Assembly: GCA_014237715.1 (NCBI GenBank)
Contig: JAAZZG010000004.1
Span: forward strand, 140,754 to 204,753
Direction: 5' to 3'
From: Acidimicrobiales bacterium
Lineage (GTDB): Bacteria > Actinomycetota > Acidimicrobiia > Acidimicrobiales > MedAcidi-G1
DNA length: 64,000 nt
Shown here: piece by piece, positions 43,936 to 52,883 of the stretch
Numbering within the stretch: the stretch's first letter is position 1
Layout of the letters: each line of letters starts with the position of its first letter
Notes under the pieces: model-generated
What the model was told of the DNA's origin: nothing
The model's input: the letters and a program-made list of their open reading frames with translations, nothing else
Databases searched by the model: none
Program-made: the position numbers and the translations under genes

Positions 43936-43941
43936 TAGGAT
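43936..43941 (+). promoter_or_regulatory. -10-like TAGGAT for rhodanese-MoeB gene
   Basis: TAGGAT ends 6 nt before the ATG at 43948, in the 56-nt gap after the sirtuin gene; another instance of the leaderless spacing. Confidence 0.45.
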
Positions 43942-43947
43942 TTTGGA

Positions 43948-45123
43948 ATGGCTACCTTTCGAGATCTCCTGCGGGACGCTAAGTCCCGGATAACTGAGAC
44001 CGACCCGGCGGGCGCTGAGGCGTTGCTGGCAGCCGGCCACCTCCTCCTCGACGTCCGCGAGCCCGACGAGTTCGAGCAGGGGGCGGTTCCCGGCTCGGTC
44101 CACATCCCGCGGGGCAACCTCGAGGCCAGCATCGAGAGTCGGGTCGACGACCGGGACCAGCCACTCGTCGTCATGTGTGCCGGCGGGGTCCGCTCGGCGT
44201 TCGCCGCCGACACCCTCCAACAGCTGGGCTACACCGACGTGGTCTCCATGGACGGCGGCTTCAACCGTTGGAAGGACGAGGGCCGCGACTGGCGCACCCC
44301 GCGCACCCTGAGTCCCGACCAGCGAAACCGCTACCAGCGCCACGTGCTCCTGCCCGAGGTGGGCGAGGAGGGCCAGCTGAAGTTGCTGGACGCCAGCGTC
44401 CTGCTGCTGGGAGCCGGCGGTCTGGGTTCTCCGGCCGCCCTGTACCTGGCCGCCGCCGGGGTGGGACGGATCGGCATCGTCGACATGGACGTGGTCGACG
44501 AGTCGAATCTCCAGCGCCAGATCCTCCACAACCTGGACCGGATCGGCGAACGCAAGGTCGACTCGGCCAAGAAGACCCTCACCGCGATCAACCCGGACGT
44601 CGACGTCGTCACCTACGACGTTCGCCTCGGCGCCGACAACATCATGGACATCCTCGCCGGGTACGACGTGGTGATCGACGGAGCCGACAACTTCCCCAGC
44701 CGCTACCTGCTCAACGACGCCTCGGTGAAGCTCGGCGTGCCGGTGGTGCACGGTTCCATCTTCCGCTTCGAGGGCCAGGTCACGGTGTTCGACCCCCGGG
44801 ATGGGGTCACCTACCGGGACATGCTCCCCGAGCCGCCCCCGGCCGAGTTCGCCCCGAGTTGTGCCGAGGCCGGAGTGCTGGGCGTGCTGCCGGGCATTGT
44901 CGGCTCGATCCAGGCGCTGGAGGCCATCAAGCTGATCCTCGGCCTGGGCGAGGGCCTGTCCGGCCGCCTGGTGGCCTTCGACGCCATGGACATGTCGTTT
45001 CGGGAGTACCGACTGCAAAAGGACCCGTCCCTCGAGGTGACCTGGGAGAACCGGGACCGCATCGAGATCGCTGAGCTGGACGGCCTCTGCATGCCGAAGG
45101 TGGCTGCCCCGCACGAAAGCTGA
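43948..45123 (+). CDS. Rhodanese-MoeB/ThiF fusion (MoeZ-like, inverted domain order)
   Basis: A 391-residue two-domain protein. Residues 5-112 are a rhodanese domain with persulfide Cys77 in VVMCAGGVRS. Residues 118-385 are an E1-like adenylyltransferase with ATP loop LLGAGGLGSPAALYLAAAG, SNLQRQ and the thioester/persulfide Cys305 in PSCAEAGVLG. Such proteins activate the C-terminal Gly-Gly of ubiquitin-like sulfur carriers and load sulfur for thiamine, molybdopterin or CysO-type cysteine synthesis. In actinobacterial MoeZ the rhodanese domain follows the E1; here it precedes it. The CxxC zinc motifs of classical MoeB are absent, as in MoeZ. Confidence 0.9.
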   Translation: MATFRDLLRDAKSRITETDPAGAEALLAAGHLLLDVREPDEFEQGAVPGSVHIPRGNLEASIESRVDDRDQPLVVMCAGGVRSAFAADTLQQLGYTDVVSMDGGFNRWKDEGRDWRTPRTLSPDQRNRYQRHVLLPEVGEEGQLKLLDASVLLLGAGGLGSPAALYLAAAGVGRIGIVDMDVVDESNLQRQILHNLDRIGERKVDSAKKTLTAINPDVDVVTYDVRLGADNIMDILAGYDVVIDGADNFPSRYLLNDASVKLGVPVVHGSIFRFEGQVTVFDPRDGVTYRDMLPEPPPAEFAPSCAEAGVLGVLPGIVGSIQALEAIKLILGLGEGLSGRLVAFDAMDMSFREYRLQKDPSLEVTWENRDRIEIAELDGLCMPKVAAPHES

Positions 45124-45190
45124 CCTGCTTCTGGAGCGTCGGGCAACCGGCGCGTCGGGGTTGGCGCCAGGTGCTGCGAGACTCGCCCCG

Positions 45191-46471
45191 ATGACCTCGA
45201 TAGCCATCATCGGGACCGGCTATGTCGGGCTGACCAGCGGCGCGTGTTTCGCCCGTCTGGGCCACGACGTGGCGTGTGTCGACGTCGATGCCGACAAGGT
45301 GGCCCGGTTGTCCGCCGGAGACGTTCCGATCGTGGAGGAGGGCTTGGACGCCCTGGTGGCAGAGGGCCTGGGGTCCGGTCGGTTGCGATTCACCACCGAT
45401 GTGGCCGAAGGGGTCGCTGATCGTGCGGTGGTCTTTCTCTGCGTCCCCACGCCCCATTCTCCCGACGGGTCGGTCGACCTGTCCTACGTCGAAGCAGCAG
45501 CGTCGTCCCTGGGTCCGCTGCTGACGCCGGGGGCCGTGGTCGTAAACAAGTCGACCGTGCCGGTGGGGACGACCCGGGTGGTGGAGCGGCTTCTGGATCG
45601 CGATGACGTCACGGTGGCCTCCAACCCAGAGTTCCTGCGTGAGGGGAGCGCAGTGGCTGACTTCCTGAGGCCAGATCGGATCGTGGTCGGCGCCGATGAC
45701 GAGCGGTCATGTGAGGTGGTTCGTTCCCTCTACGACGACGTCGACGCACCGGTGGTGATCACCGACCCGGCGTCGGCTGAGACCATCAAGTACGCGGCCA
45801 ACGCCTTTCTCGTCACCAAGCTCTCGTTCGCCAACGCCATCGCTGCGGTCTGCGAGGGGGTGGGCGCCGACATCGACGACGTGGTCCTCGGGCTCGGGTA
45901 CGACGCCAGGATCGGGGCCAGTCACCTCCGACCCGGTCCCGGCTGGGGCGGCAGCTGCTTTCCCAAGGATTCCCGGGCCCTCATCCACCAGGCCGGGCAG
46001 GCCGGCTACGACTTCCGGTTCCTGGACAGTGCCCTCGAGGTGAACCTCCAGCAGTTCGAACGGATGGTGGACAAGGTTCGGCGGGCCGTGGGCGGAGACC
46101 TGGAGGGTCGGACGGTGGCCGTCTGGGGGCTCACCTTCAAGGCGGGCACCGACGACCTCCGTGATTCTCCGGCTCTGGAGATCGTCGAGCGGCTGCTGGC
46201 TGGCGGGGCGAGACTACGGGCCCATGATCCCACGGTGTCCGAGTGGCGGCCTCCGATTCCCGATGCCGTCGAACTGTTCGACGACCCGGTGACGGCCTGT
46301 CGGGATGCCGATGTGCTGGTCGTGCTCACCGAGTGGCCGTCATTCGTCTCGGTCGACCCGGTGGCGGTGGTCGACGTGATGGTCCGTCGGGCCGTAGTCG
46401 ACACCCGCAACCTCCTCCAGCCCGGGCCGTGGCGCGAGTTGGGCTGCGGGTTCGAGGGCGTCGGCCGTTAA
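45191..46471 (+). CDS. ugd: UDP-glucose 6-dehydrogenase
   Basis: A 426-residue UDP-sugar dehydrogenase. The NAD motif is IIGTGYVGLTSGACFARLGH; others are FLCVPTP, NKSTVPVGTTR, NPEFLREGSAVADF and the catalytic Cys in GPGWGGSCFPKDSRAL. It oxidises UDP-glucose to UDP-glucuronate for surface polysaccharide. The close position of the flippase gene suits this, but a UDP-mannose/ManNAc-type dehydrogenase cannot be fully excluded. The ATG at 45191 is chosen because it begins just before the first strand; a GAGACT box 7 nt before it is a weak promoter. Confidence 0.93.
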   Translation: MTSIAIIGTGYVGLTSGACFARLGHDVACVDVDADKVARLSAGDVPIVEEGLDALVAEGLGSGRLRFTTDVAEGVADRAVVFLCVPTPHSPDGSVDLSYVEAAASSLGPLLTPGAVVVNKSTVPVGTTRVVERLLDRDDVTVASNPEFLREGSAVADFLRPDRIVVGADDERSCEVVRSLYDDVDAPVVITDPASAETIKYAANAFLVTKLSFANAIAAVCEGVGADIDDVVLGLGYDARIGASHLRPGPGWGGSCFPKDSRALIHQAGQAGYDFRFLDSALEVNLQQFERMVDKVRRAVGGDLEGRTVAVWGLTFKAGTDDLRDSPALEIVERLLAGGARLRAHDPTVSEWRPPIPDAVELFDDPVTACRDADVLVVLTEWPSFVSVDPVAVVDVMVRRAVVDTRNLLQPGPWRELGCGFEGVGR

Positions 46472-46501
46472 CCACATGGCCGACACGTACCTACCCGGCC
46501 G

Positions 46502-47803
46502 ATGAGGCGCGTCCTGGATCGGCTCCCTGAGGGCACCGTGGCCGTCGGTGGCGGCCTAGTCGTGAACGGCCTTACCGCATACATGTTCATCACCCTGGCG
46601 TCACGCGACCTTGGTGCCGAGGCGTACTCGCCGGTCGGACTCTTGTGGGCGCTGAGCTTCCTGCTCGGTCCGGGGTTCTTCCAGCCGTTGGAACAGGAGA
46701 CGACCCGGGTCATCGCCAGCCATCCCTCAGATCCGCCCCGCCTGGTCGTCGGGCCGGCCGCCATTATGGGCGGCTCACTGGCCCTGGGCCTTGTCGTGGT
46801 GGCCCTGGTGGCCGCACCCTGGATGGTCGACGGCCTTTTTGCCGGCCACGGGGTGCTGCTGGTAGGCCTCCTGCTGGTGCTGGTCGGCCTGGGAGCCGGT
46901 CACCTGGCCCGCGGCATGCTGGCCGGCCTGAACCGATTCGGCGGTTACGCCCGCTACTTCATTGGAGACGGCGTCGGCCGCCTGGCCCTGGTGGGTGTGC
47001 TCGGCTTGGTGCTGACCGACGAGGTGGCGATCTACGGCCTGGCTATCGGCGGTGCGCCGTTCCTGGGGGTGGCCGCCGCGTTGGCCGGTCGACGGTCGGA
47101 CGGCGCTCGGTGCCCGGACCCGGCTGCCGAGGTCGGGCCAGTCCCGGTAGCCGAAGGGACCGTCAACCGTCGGGGTGGCCTGGCAGCCCTGGCCCCCGCC
47201 ATGGGTGCCCTGCTGGTGGCCTCTGTGTCTACGGCCATCGTGCTCAACGTCAGCCCCCTAGCCGTCGAGTTGCTGGCCGGACCGTCCGAAGGCCACGAGG
47301 CGGGTCGGTTCCTCAACGCCCTCCTAGTGGCCCGGGTGCCGTTGTTCTTCTTCCAGGCTGTGCAGGCTTCCCTGCTGCCCAGACTCTCGGCTTTGGCCGC
47401 CGATCGCAGGTTCGACGAGTTCCGCCACGTGCTGGGTCGGCTTTTGGCTCTCGTCGGATTCCTCGGGCTGGCCGCCGTGGTGGCCTGTGGCCTGGTCGGC
47501 CACAGGGTCGTGGAGCTGGCCTTCGGAGCCGAGTTCGCCGTCGACCGTCGGGACATGCTCCTGCTGGCCAGTTCCAGCGCCGTACTGATGGTGGTGCTGT
47601 GTCTGGCCCAGGCGCTGATCGCCCTCCGGTGGCAGGGCCGGATGGCCATGGCCTGGTTGGTAGGCCTGCTGGCCTTTCCGATAGTGCTGGCCGTCGGGAG
47701 CGATCTGTTCCTCCGGGTGGAGCTGGCGTTGCTTGCCACCGTGTCCACCTCCATGGTCGCCATGTCGGTGCTCCTCGGACGACGGTTCCGACTCCTACAA
47801 TGA
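46502..47803 (+). CDS. Polysaccharide flippase-like membrane protein (Wzx/MOP type)
   Basis: A 433-residue membrane protein with about twelve hydrophobic helices, in the layout of the oligosaccharide/polysaccharide flippases of the MOP superfamily. The start VNGLTAYMFITLASRDLGAEAY resembles the Wzx helix 1 region, and LARGMLAGLNRFGGYA the region between helices 4 and 5. It probably moves undecaprenyl-linked glycan or a related lipid across the membrane. It lies 30 nt after the UDP-glucose dehydrogenase gene, supporting a surface-glycan role. The middle (residues 200-225) has a hydrophilic loop (GRRSDGARCPDPAAEVGP). Confidence 0.78.
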   Translation: MRRVLDRLPEGTVAVGGGLVVNGLTAYMFITLASRDLGAEAYSPVGLLWALSFLLGPGFFQPLEQETTRVIASHPSDPPRLVVGPAAIMGGSLALGLVVVALVAAPWMVDGLFAGHGVLLVGLLLVLVGLGAGHLARGMLAGLNRFGGYARYFIGDGVGRLALVGVLGLVLTDEVAIYGLAIGGAPFLGVAAALAGRRSDGARCPDPAAEVGPVPVAEGTVNRRGGLAALAPAMGALLVASVSTAIVLNVSPLAVELLAGPSEGHEAGRFLNALLVARVPLFFFQAVQASLLPRLSALAADRRFDEFRHVLGRLLALVGFLGLAAVVACGLVGHRVVELAFGAEFAVDRRDMLLLASSSAVLMVVLCLAQALIALRWQGRMAMAWLVGLLAFPIVLAVGSDLFLRVELALLATVSTSMVAMSVLLGRRFRLLQ

Positions 47804-47849
47804 CCGCCTGACCGGGCGGAACGGGGCGTTCCCACACGTCCAACGACCC

Positions 47850-50279
47850 GTGTACGAAAGCAACGTGGACCCTCAGCCGATCGACCAGCACCCTCCAGCC
47901 CGCCGACCTCTGGTTTTCTGGGCGGCGGGCTTCCGGTCGATCGTCGTGGTCTCGGCGTTGGTGGGGACCCTGCTGGCCACGGCATCGCCCGCACCTGCTG
48001 ACGTGGTGGTCACCGTGGAGGCCGGTGACAGCCTTTCGGAGATCGCCGCCGAGCACGGCACCAGCGTGTCGGCGCTCATGTCGGCCAACGGCATTATTGA
48101 CGCCGACCGGCTCTTCATGGGCCAGCGACTGGTCATCCCCGGCCCGGGCGCTACCCCGACGACCCTCCCCACCATGGTCGTGGTGGTGCAGCGCGGCGAC
48201 AGCCTGTCGGGCATCGCTGCGGAGTACGGCGTGACCCTCTCGGCGCTGATCCAGGCCAACAACATCGTCGATCCCGACACGGTGCACGTCGGCCAGGAGC
48301 TGCTGGTGCCAGGTGCCACCCGGCCGGTGACCCCCACCGGGCCTGTCGTGGTGACCGTCCAGCCCGGGGACAGCCTGTCGGCCATCGCCGCGGTGCACGG
48401 GGTATCGGTCTCGGCCCTCATGAACGCCAACGACCTGACCGATCCGGATCGGCTCTCGGTGGGCCAGCAACTGACCATCCCGGGTTCGATGCCGCCGGCC
48501 ACCACCCTGCCACCGCTGATCGTGACCGTGCGGTCCGGAGACAGTCTGTCGGCCATCGCCGCGGAGCACGGGGTGACGGTGCCTGCCCTCATGGAGGCCA
48601 ACGGAATCACCGATGCGAATCTCCTGTCGATCGGCCAACAGTTGCGGATACCCGGCCGGTTCGCCCCACCCATCTACTCGGTGGACTACGGCCCCGTAAT
48701 CGTCGATGGCCGCGGATGGGGCCACGGCCGCGGAATGGGCCAGTACGGAGCCCTCGGCTACGCGGTGGACGAAGGCTGGGGTCGAGACCAGATCCTCGAC
48801 CACTACTACGGGGGAACAACACCCACCATCGTCCCCAACGTCGAGATCGGCGTTCGCCTGTTGTCCCACGACAGCGACCCGACGACCGTCTACCTCTCCG
48901 ACGGCCTGCTGCTGGTCGGCGGGATCCAGGGGCCCTGGACCGTGGTCCCGACCCGGGTGGTGCGCCTGGTGCTGGACGGCGACGCCGACCGCTACCGCGT
49001 CCTATCCGGCTCGTCGTGCGGCGGCGACTTCACCGACACCGGGCTGGTCATCCAGAGTCCGGTGGCCCGCATCACCGCGGCCTGGCCGACCGGTTCGGTG
49101 CACGCCACCAACGGAGGGATCGCCTCGACAGCCGACGGGGTGGCCTACGAACTGGTCGACACGGCCACCTCGGGCCTCGACCAGACGCTTCAGCTCTGCG
49201 AAGGGCCGACGTCGGCCACCTGGTACCGGGGCGAGATCCGGGCCGCCCGCTACGGGGCCCGCCAGCGGACCGTGAACTGGGTGGCCATCGAGCAGTACCT
49301 CCGGTCGGTGGTTCCCAGCGAGATGCCGTCCATCTGGTCGGAGATGGGTGGCGGTGCAGGCCAGGCGGCCCTTGAGGTCCAGGCGGTGGCGGCACGGTCG
49401 TACTCCTTGGCCGAGGTTCGGTACGGCTACGCCAAGACATGCGACACCATCCGTTGTCAGGTGTACTCGGGGCGCCGTAGCCGACGGGGGTCCGACGGCT
49501 GGGACCACGAAACCGCCGCTACCGATGCCGCGGTGGCCGCCACGGCTGGCATGGTCCGCCTGCAGGACGGCGTGGTGTCCCGCACCGAGTTCTCAGCATC
49601 CACCGGTGGTCACACCATCACTGCTGATTTCACCGGCGTGCCTGATGCCGGTGACGACGTGTCCATCAACCCCGTGCACCGGTGGACCGACGAGATCGAC
49701 GTCGAGCGGGTCGGCGACGCCTTCGGGTTGGGTGCGCTGTACGAGATCGAGGTGATCGACAGGGACGGCTTCGGCGACGACGGCGGTCGAGCCGTCGAGG
49801 TGGAGCTCCGGGCCCGGGACGGCAACCGCTTCGTGGTGTCGGGCGACCGCTTCCGTCGGGAGTTCGGCCTGCGTTCCAACTGGTTCAGCGTCGGCTACGG
49901 GCCGCCCGATGCCGGCACCGCCTTCCCCGACCCGCAGGTGGATGAGTACCGGGTGACCTCGACGTTCACCGTCGAGGACCTGGCGAGGGTCACCGCGGCT
50001 GCCGACCATCTCGAGATGACCGTGCCTGAGTTCCAGCGGGCCGGCGTGTGGGTGGTGGCGTTCCTCCTCAGCCTGTCTTCCGGCGAGAGGGACCCGCTCG
50101 AGGTGCCCGCCCAGACGGGGACCGAGCGGGTCACCACGGCCTACATGGCTGCCGACGGGGACCAGCAGGCCCTCGAGAAGGTGGCTGCCGAATACTCGCT
50201 GGACGGTTCCCAGGCCCAACAGGTGGCCACCACGGTCCTCGTTTTCCTGGTGGGCCTGTCCAAGGCGGCTGGACGCTGA
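47850..50279 (+). CDS. Secreted protein with four LysM repeats and a SpoIID/LytB domain
   Basis: An 809-residue exported protein: hydrophobic signal region at about 23-50, four LysM modules (about 53-97, 109-154, 166-211, 223-268) separated by Pro/Thr-rich linkers, then a SpoIID/LytB region from about 275 with GWGHGRGMGQYGA, SVVPSEMP (likely catalytic Glu) and FSASTGGHT. SpoIID proteins cleave denuded peptidoglycan glycan strands; LysM binds peptidoglycan. The last 110 residues (TFTVEDLARVTAAADHLEMT onward) are an unrecognised helical domain. The GTG start lies 46 nt after the flippase stop and gives an N-terminus of the right size for a signal peptide. Confidence 0.88.
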   Translation: MYESNVDPQPIDQHPPARRPLVFWAAGFRSIVVVSALVGTLLATASPAPADVVVTVEAGDSLSEIAAEHGTSVSALMSANGIIDADRLFMGQRLVIPGPGATPTTLPTMVVVVQRGDSLSGIAAEYGVTLSALIQANNIVDPDTVHVGQELLVPGATRPVTPTGPVVVTVQPGDSLSAIAAVHGVSVSALMNANDLTDPDRLSVGQQLTIPGSMPPATTLPPLIVTVRSGDSLSAIAAEHGVTVPALMEANGITDANLLSIGQQLRIPGRFAPPIYSVDYGPVIVDGRGWGHGRGMGQYGALGYAVDEGWGRDQILDHYYGGTTPTIVPNVEIGVRLLSHDSDPTTVYLSDGLLLVGGIQGPWTVVPTRVVRLVLDGDADRYRVLSGSSCGGDFTDTGLVIQSPVARITAAWPTGSVHATNGGIASTADGVAYELVDTATSGLDQTLQLCEGPTSATWYRGEIRAARYGARQRTVNWVAIEQYLRSVVPSEMPSIWSEMGGGAGQAALEVQAVAARSYSLAEVRYGYAKTCDTIRCQVYSGRRSRRGSDGWDHETAATDAAVAATAGMVRLQDGVVSRTEFSASTGGHTITADFTGVPDAGDDVSINPVHRWTDEIDVERVGDAFGLGALYEIEVIDRDGFGDDGGRAVEVELRARDGNRFVVSGDRFRREFGLRSNWFSVGYGPPDAGTAFPDPQVDEYRVTSTFTVEDLARVTAAADHLEMTVPEFQRAGVWVVAFLLSLSSGERDPLEVPAQTGTERVTTAYMAADGDQQALEKVAAEYSLDGSQAQQVATTVLVFLVGLSKAAGR

Positions 50280-50312
50280 TCGAAGCGCCCGGAGGCCCCG
50301 CGGACCTCCCGA

Positions 50313-50318
50313 TACCCT
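50313..50318 (+). promoter_or_regulatory. -10-like TACCCT for rmlACBD operon
   Basis: TACCCT ends 7 nt before the GTG at 50326. It is the first promoter-like box before the rhamnose genes, which are then joined by overlaps. Confidence 0.45.
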
Positions 50319-50325
50319 CGTCGCG

Positions 50326-51372
50326 GTGAAGGGACTGATCCTGGCCGGGGGGAGTGGACGGCGTCTGCGTCCGCTGACCCACACCAGCGCCAAGCAACTG
50401 GTCCCCATCGCCAATGTCCCGATCCTGCACTACGTGGTGGCCGACCTGGTGGGGGTGGGGATCACCGACATCGGGATCGTGGTGGGCGACACCGCCGCCG
50501 AGGTGATGGCCAGCATCGGTGACGGCAGCAGATGGGGAGCGAAGGTGACCTACATCGCCCAGGATCGGCCCCTTGGCCTCGCCCACGCCGTGGTCGTCGC
50601 CGGCCCCTTCCTGGGCGACGAGCCGTTCGCCATGTACCTGGGCGACAACATGTTCGAAGACTCCCTCGACGGGGTGGTCGACGGGTTCGACGGCTGCTCG
50701 GCTGCTCGGCTGCTTCTGGCCCGGGTCGACGACCCGTCGGCGTTCGGGGTGGCCGACGTCGCGCCCGACGGGACGATCGTGGGGTTGGCCGAGAAGCCCG
50801 AGGAGCCGGCGTCCGACCTGGCCCTGGTCGGCGTGTACCTGTTCGGTCCCCGGATTCACGAGGCGGTGCGGGCCATCGAGCCATCAGCGCGGGGGGAGTT
50901 GGAGATCACCGATGCCATCCAGTGGCTGCTGGACGCCGGCGAAGTGGTGGAGCACCGGGTGCTAGAGGGCTGGTGGATCGACACTGGCAAGAAGGATCCG
51001 TTGTTGGAGTGCAACCGCCTGGTGCTGGACCGGCTGGGCGGTGACGGTGTGGTGGTCGACGGCGACGCCGAGGTGGTGGACTCCACTCTGGTGGGGCCGG
51101 TGGTGGTGGCTGCCGGCGCCCGGATCAGTGGCAGCACGGTCGGCCCCTACGTGGCCGTGGGCGCCCGCTGCGCCATCGAGGGTTCGACCGTGGAGCACTC
51201 GGTGCTCATGGACGGGGCCGTGGTGTCCGACCTCGACCGGCTGACCGGCTCGGTCCTGGGCCGGTCAGCCGAGGTGACGGGGTCTCCCGGCGACCAGGTG
51301 GACCTGTCGGTGCTGCTCGGCGACCATTCGGTGGTCGACGCCCGGAGTTCGGAAGGGGGCACCGGTGGCTGA
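50326..51372 (+). CDS. rmlA: Glucose-1-phosphate thymidylyltransferase (RmlA, long form)
   Basis: A 348-residue nucleotidyltransferase: GLILAGGSGRRLRPLTHTSAKQLVP signature, YLGDNMFED (metal-binding Asp), AEKPEEPAS and GWWIDTGKKDPL. The C-terminal 110 residues form a left-handed beta-helix (DGDAEVVDSTLVGPVVVAAG, repeats of about six), as in StrD-like long forms. It makes dTDP-glucose from glucose-1-phosphate and dTTP, the first step to dTDP-L-rhamnose. GTG start 7 nt after TACCCT. Overlaps rmlC by 8 nt. Confidence 0.93.
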   Translation: MKGLILAGGSGRRLRPLTHTSAKQLVPIANVPILHYVVADLVGVGITDIGIVVGDTAAEVMASIGDGSRWGAKVTYIAQDRPLGLAHAVVVAGPFLGDEPFAMYLGDNMFEDSLDGVVDGFDGCSAARLLLARVDDPSAFGVADVAPDGTIVGLAEKPEEPASDLALVGVYLFGPRIHEAVRAIEPSARGELEITDAIQWLLDAGEVVEHRVLEGWWIDTGKKDPLLECNRLVLDRLGGDGVVVDGDAEVVDSTLVGPVVVAAGARISGSTVGPYVAVGARCAIEGSTVEHSVLMDGAVVSDLDRLTGSVLGRSAEVTGSPGDQVDLSVLLGDHSVVDARSSEGGTGG

Positions 51373-51922
51373 GGTGAGGGCCGTGGCAGCCATCGACGGG
51401 GTGCTGGTAGTCGACCCGGTGGTCCACGCCGATGATCGGGGCTCATTCGTCGAAACGTGGCGTCAGGAGTGGCTGGGTGACGTGCCACCCATGGTGCAGG
51501 GCAACCGGGCCGACCGGGTGGCCGGTTCCCTCGTCGGGCTGCACTACCACCGCGGCCAGGCGGACTACTGGGTGATGGTCGGGGGGACGGCCCGCGTCGT
51601 GCTTCACGACCTGCGGGTCGGATCGCCCACCGACGGCGCCACCGTCGAGATGAACCTCGGAGGCGACGGTCCGGACCGCCATCGCGGCCTGTACATCCCG
51701 CCCGGGGTGGCTCACGGGTTCGCGGCGCTCACCGACATGACCCTCACGTACCTGGTGGACGGCACCTACGACCCAGACGACGAGCTGGGGGTGGCGTGGG
51801 ACGACCCTGACGTCGGTGCCGACTGGGGGCTGGCCGACCCGGTGTTGTCGGCGCGTGACCGGGCCAACCCGAACCGGGACGATCTTTCCGACGACCGGCG
51901 ACCCGTCTACGTGGGGCGCTGA
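51365..51922 (+). CDS. rmlC: dTDP-4-dehydrorhamnose 3,5-epimerase (RmlC)
   Basis: A 185-residue cupin-fold epimerase. HADDRGSFVETWRQEW and VQGNRADRVAGSLVGLHYHRGQADYWVMV carry the conserved substrate-binding and catalytic His region; YIPPGVAHGFAALTDMTLTYLV is the family C-terminal motif. It epimerises C3 and C5 of dTDP-4-keto-6-deoxyglucose. It deviates from the consensus LRGLHxQ (here VGLHYHRG), so slightly different substrate handling is possible. It lies between rmlA and rmlB with overlap on one side and 1 nt on the other. Confidence 0.9.
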   Translation: MAEVRAVAAIDGVLVVDPVVHADDRGSFVETWRQEWLGDVPPMVQGNRADRVAGSLVGLHYHRGQADYWVMVGGTARVVLHDLRVGSPTDGATVEMNLGGDGPDRHRGLYIPPGVAHGFAALTDMTLTYLVDGTYDPDDELGVAWDDPDVGADWGLADPVLSARDRANPNRDDLSDDRRPVYVGR

Positions 51923-51923
51923 G

Positions 51924-52883
51924 GTGCGCCTCCTAGTCACCGGGGGCGCCGGATTCATCGGTGCCAACTTCGTCCACCGGGCCGTGGCCCGGGGCGACGA
52001 AGTGACGGTCTACGACGCCCTCACCTATGCCGGCAACCCGGCCAATCTGGCCGGCCTGGACGGTCGGTCCGGCTACCGGTTCGTCCACGCTGACGTGTGT
52101 GACGCCTCGACCCTGTCGATGGTCATGCCAGGCCACGATGCGGTAGTCCACTTCGCTGCGGAAAGTCACGTGGACCGGTCGCTGGTCGACCCGGACCGGT
52201 TCGTCACCACCAACTGCGGCGGCACGGCAACCGTGTGCCGGGTGGCCATGGAGGTCGGCGTCGGGCGGGTGCTCCACGTGTCAACCGACGAGGTGTACGG
52301 CTCCATCGGGGAGGGTTCGTTTGTCGAAGGGGATCCGTTGGCCCCCAGTTCGCCCTATTCGGCGTCGAAGGCCTCGTCGGACCTGATCGCTCTCTCCTAC
52401 CACGAGACGTTCGGGCTTCCCGTCGTGGTGACCCGGTCGTCCAACAACTACGGGCGCTTCCAGTTTCCGGAGAAGGTCATCCCGTTGTTCGTGACCCGCC
52501 TGCTGGCTGGCGGCCGGGTGCCGCTGTACGGCGACGGAGGCAACGTCCGCGACTGGTGTCACGTGGAGGACAACTGTGCCGCCCTGGAGCGGGTGCTGGC
52601 CGACGGCGAAGTCGGCACCGTCTACAACGTGGGGGCGGGCGCCGAGGTCGACAACCTGGACCTGACCCGTCGGCTCCTGGACCTATGCGGGGCCGACGAG
52701 TCGGCCGTCCAGTACGTGGCCGACCGTCCCGGGCACGACCGCCGCTACTCGGTGGACACCACCCGGATCCGGAGCCTCGGTTGGGCACCGTCGCGTGGCC
52801 TCGACGAGGGCCTGGCTGAGACCGTGGCGTGGTACCGCGACCATCAGGACTGGTGGGAGCCCCTGCTGGGGGATGCCCGGTGA
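51924..52883 (+). CDS. rmlB: dTDP-glucose 4,6-dehydratase (RmlB)
   Basis: A 319-residue extended SDR. NAD loop VTGGAGFIGANFVHR, FAAESHVDRS, STDEVYGSI and the catalytic YSASK, with TRSSNNYGRFQFPEKVIPLF and a C-terminal RPGHDRRYSVDT, all diagnostic of RmlB. It dehydrates dTDP-glucose to the 4-keto-6-deoxy sugar. The GTG at 51924, 1 nt after the rmlC stop, is right at the Rossmann strand. The stop overlaps the GTG of rmlD. Confidence 0.95.
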   Translation: MRLLVTGGAGFIGANFVHRAVARGDEVTVYDALTYAGNPANLAGLDGRSGYRFVHADVCDASTLSMVMPGHDAVVHFAAESHVDRSLVDPDRFVTTNCGGTATVCRVAMEVGVGRVLHVSTDEVYGSIGEGSFVEGDPLAPSSPYSASKASSDLIALSYHETFGLPVVVTRSSNNYGRFQFPEKVIPLFVTRLLAGGRVPLYGDGGNVRDWCHVEDNCAALERVLADGEVGTVYNVGAGAEVDNLDLTRRLLDLCGADESAVQYVADRPGHDRRYSVDTTRIRSLGWAPSRGLDEGLAETVAWYRDHQDWWEPLLGDAR

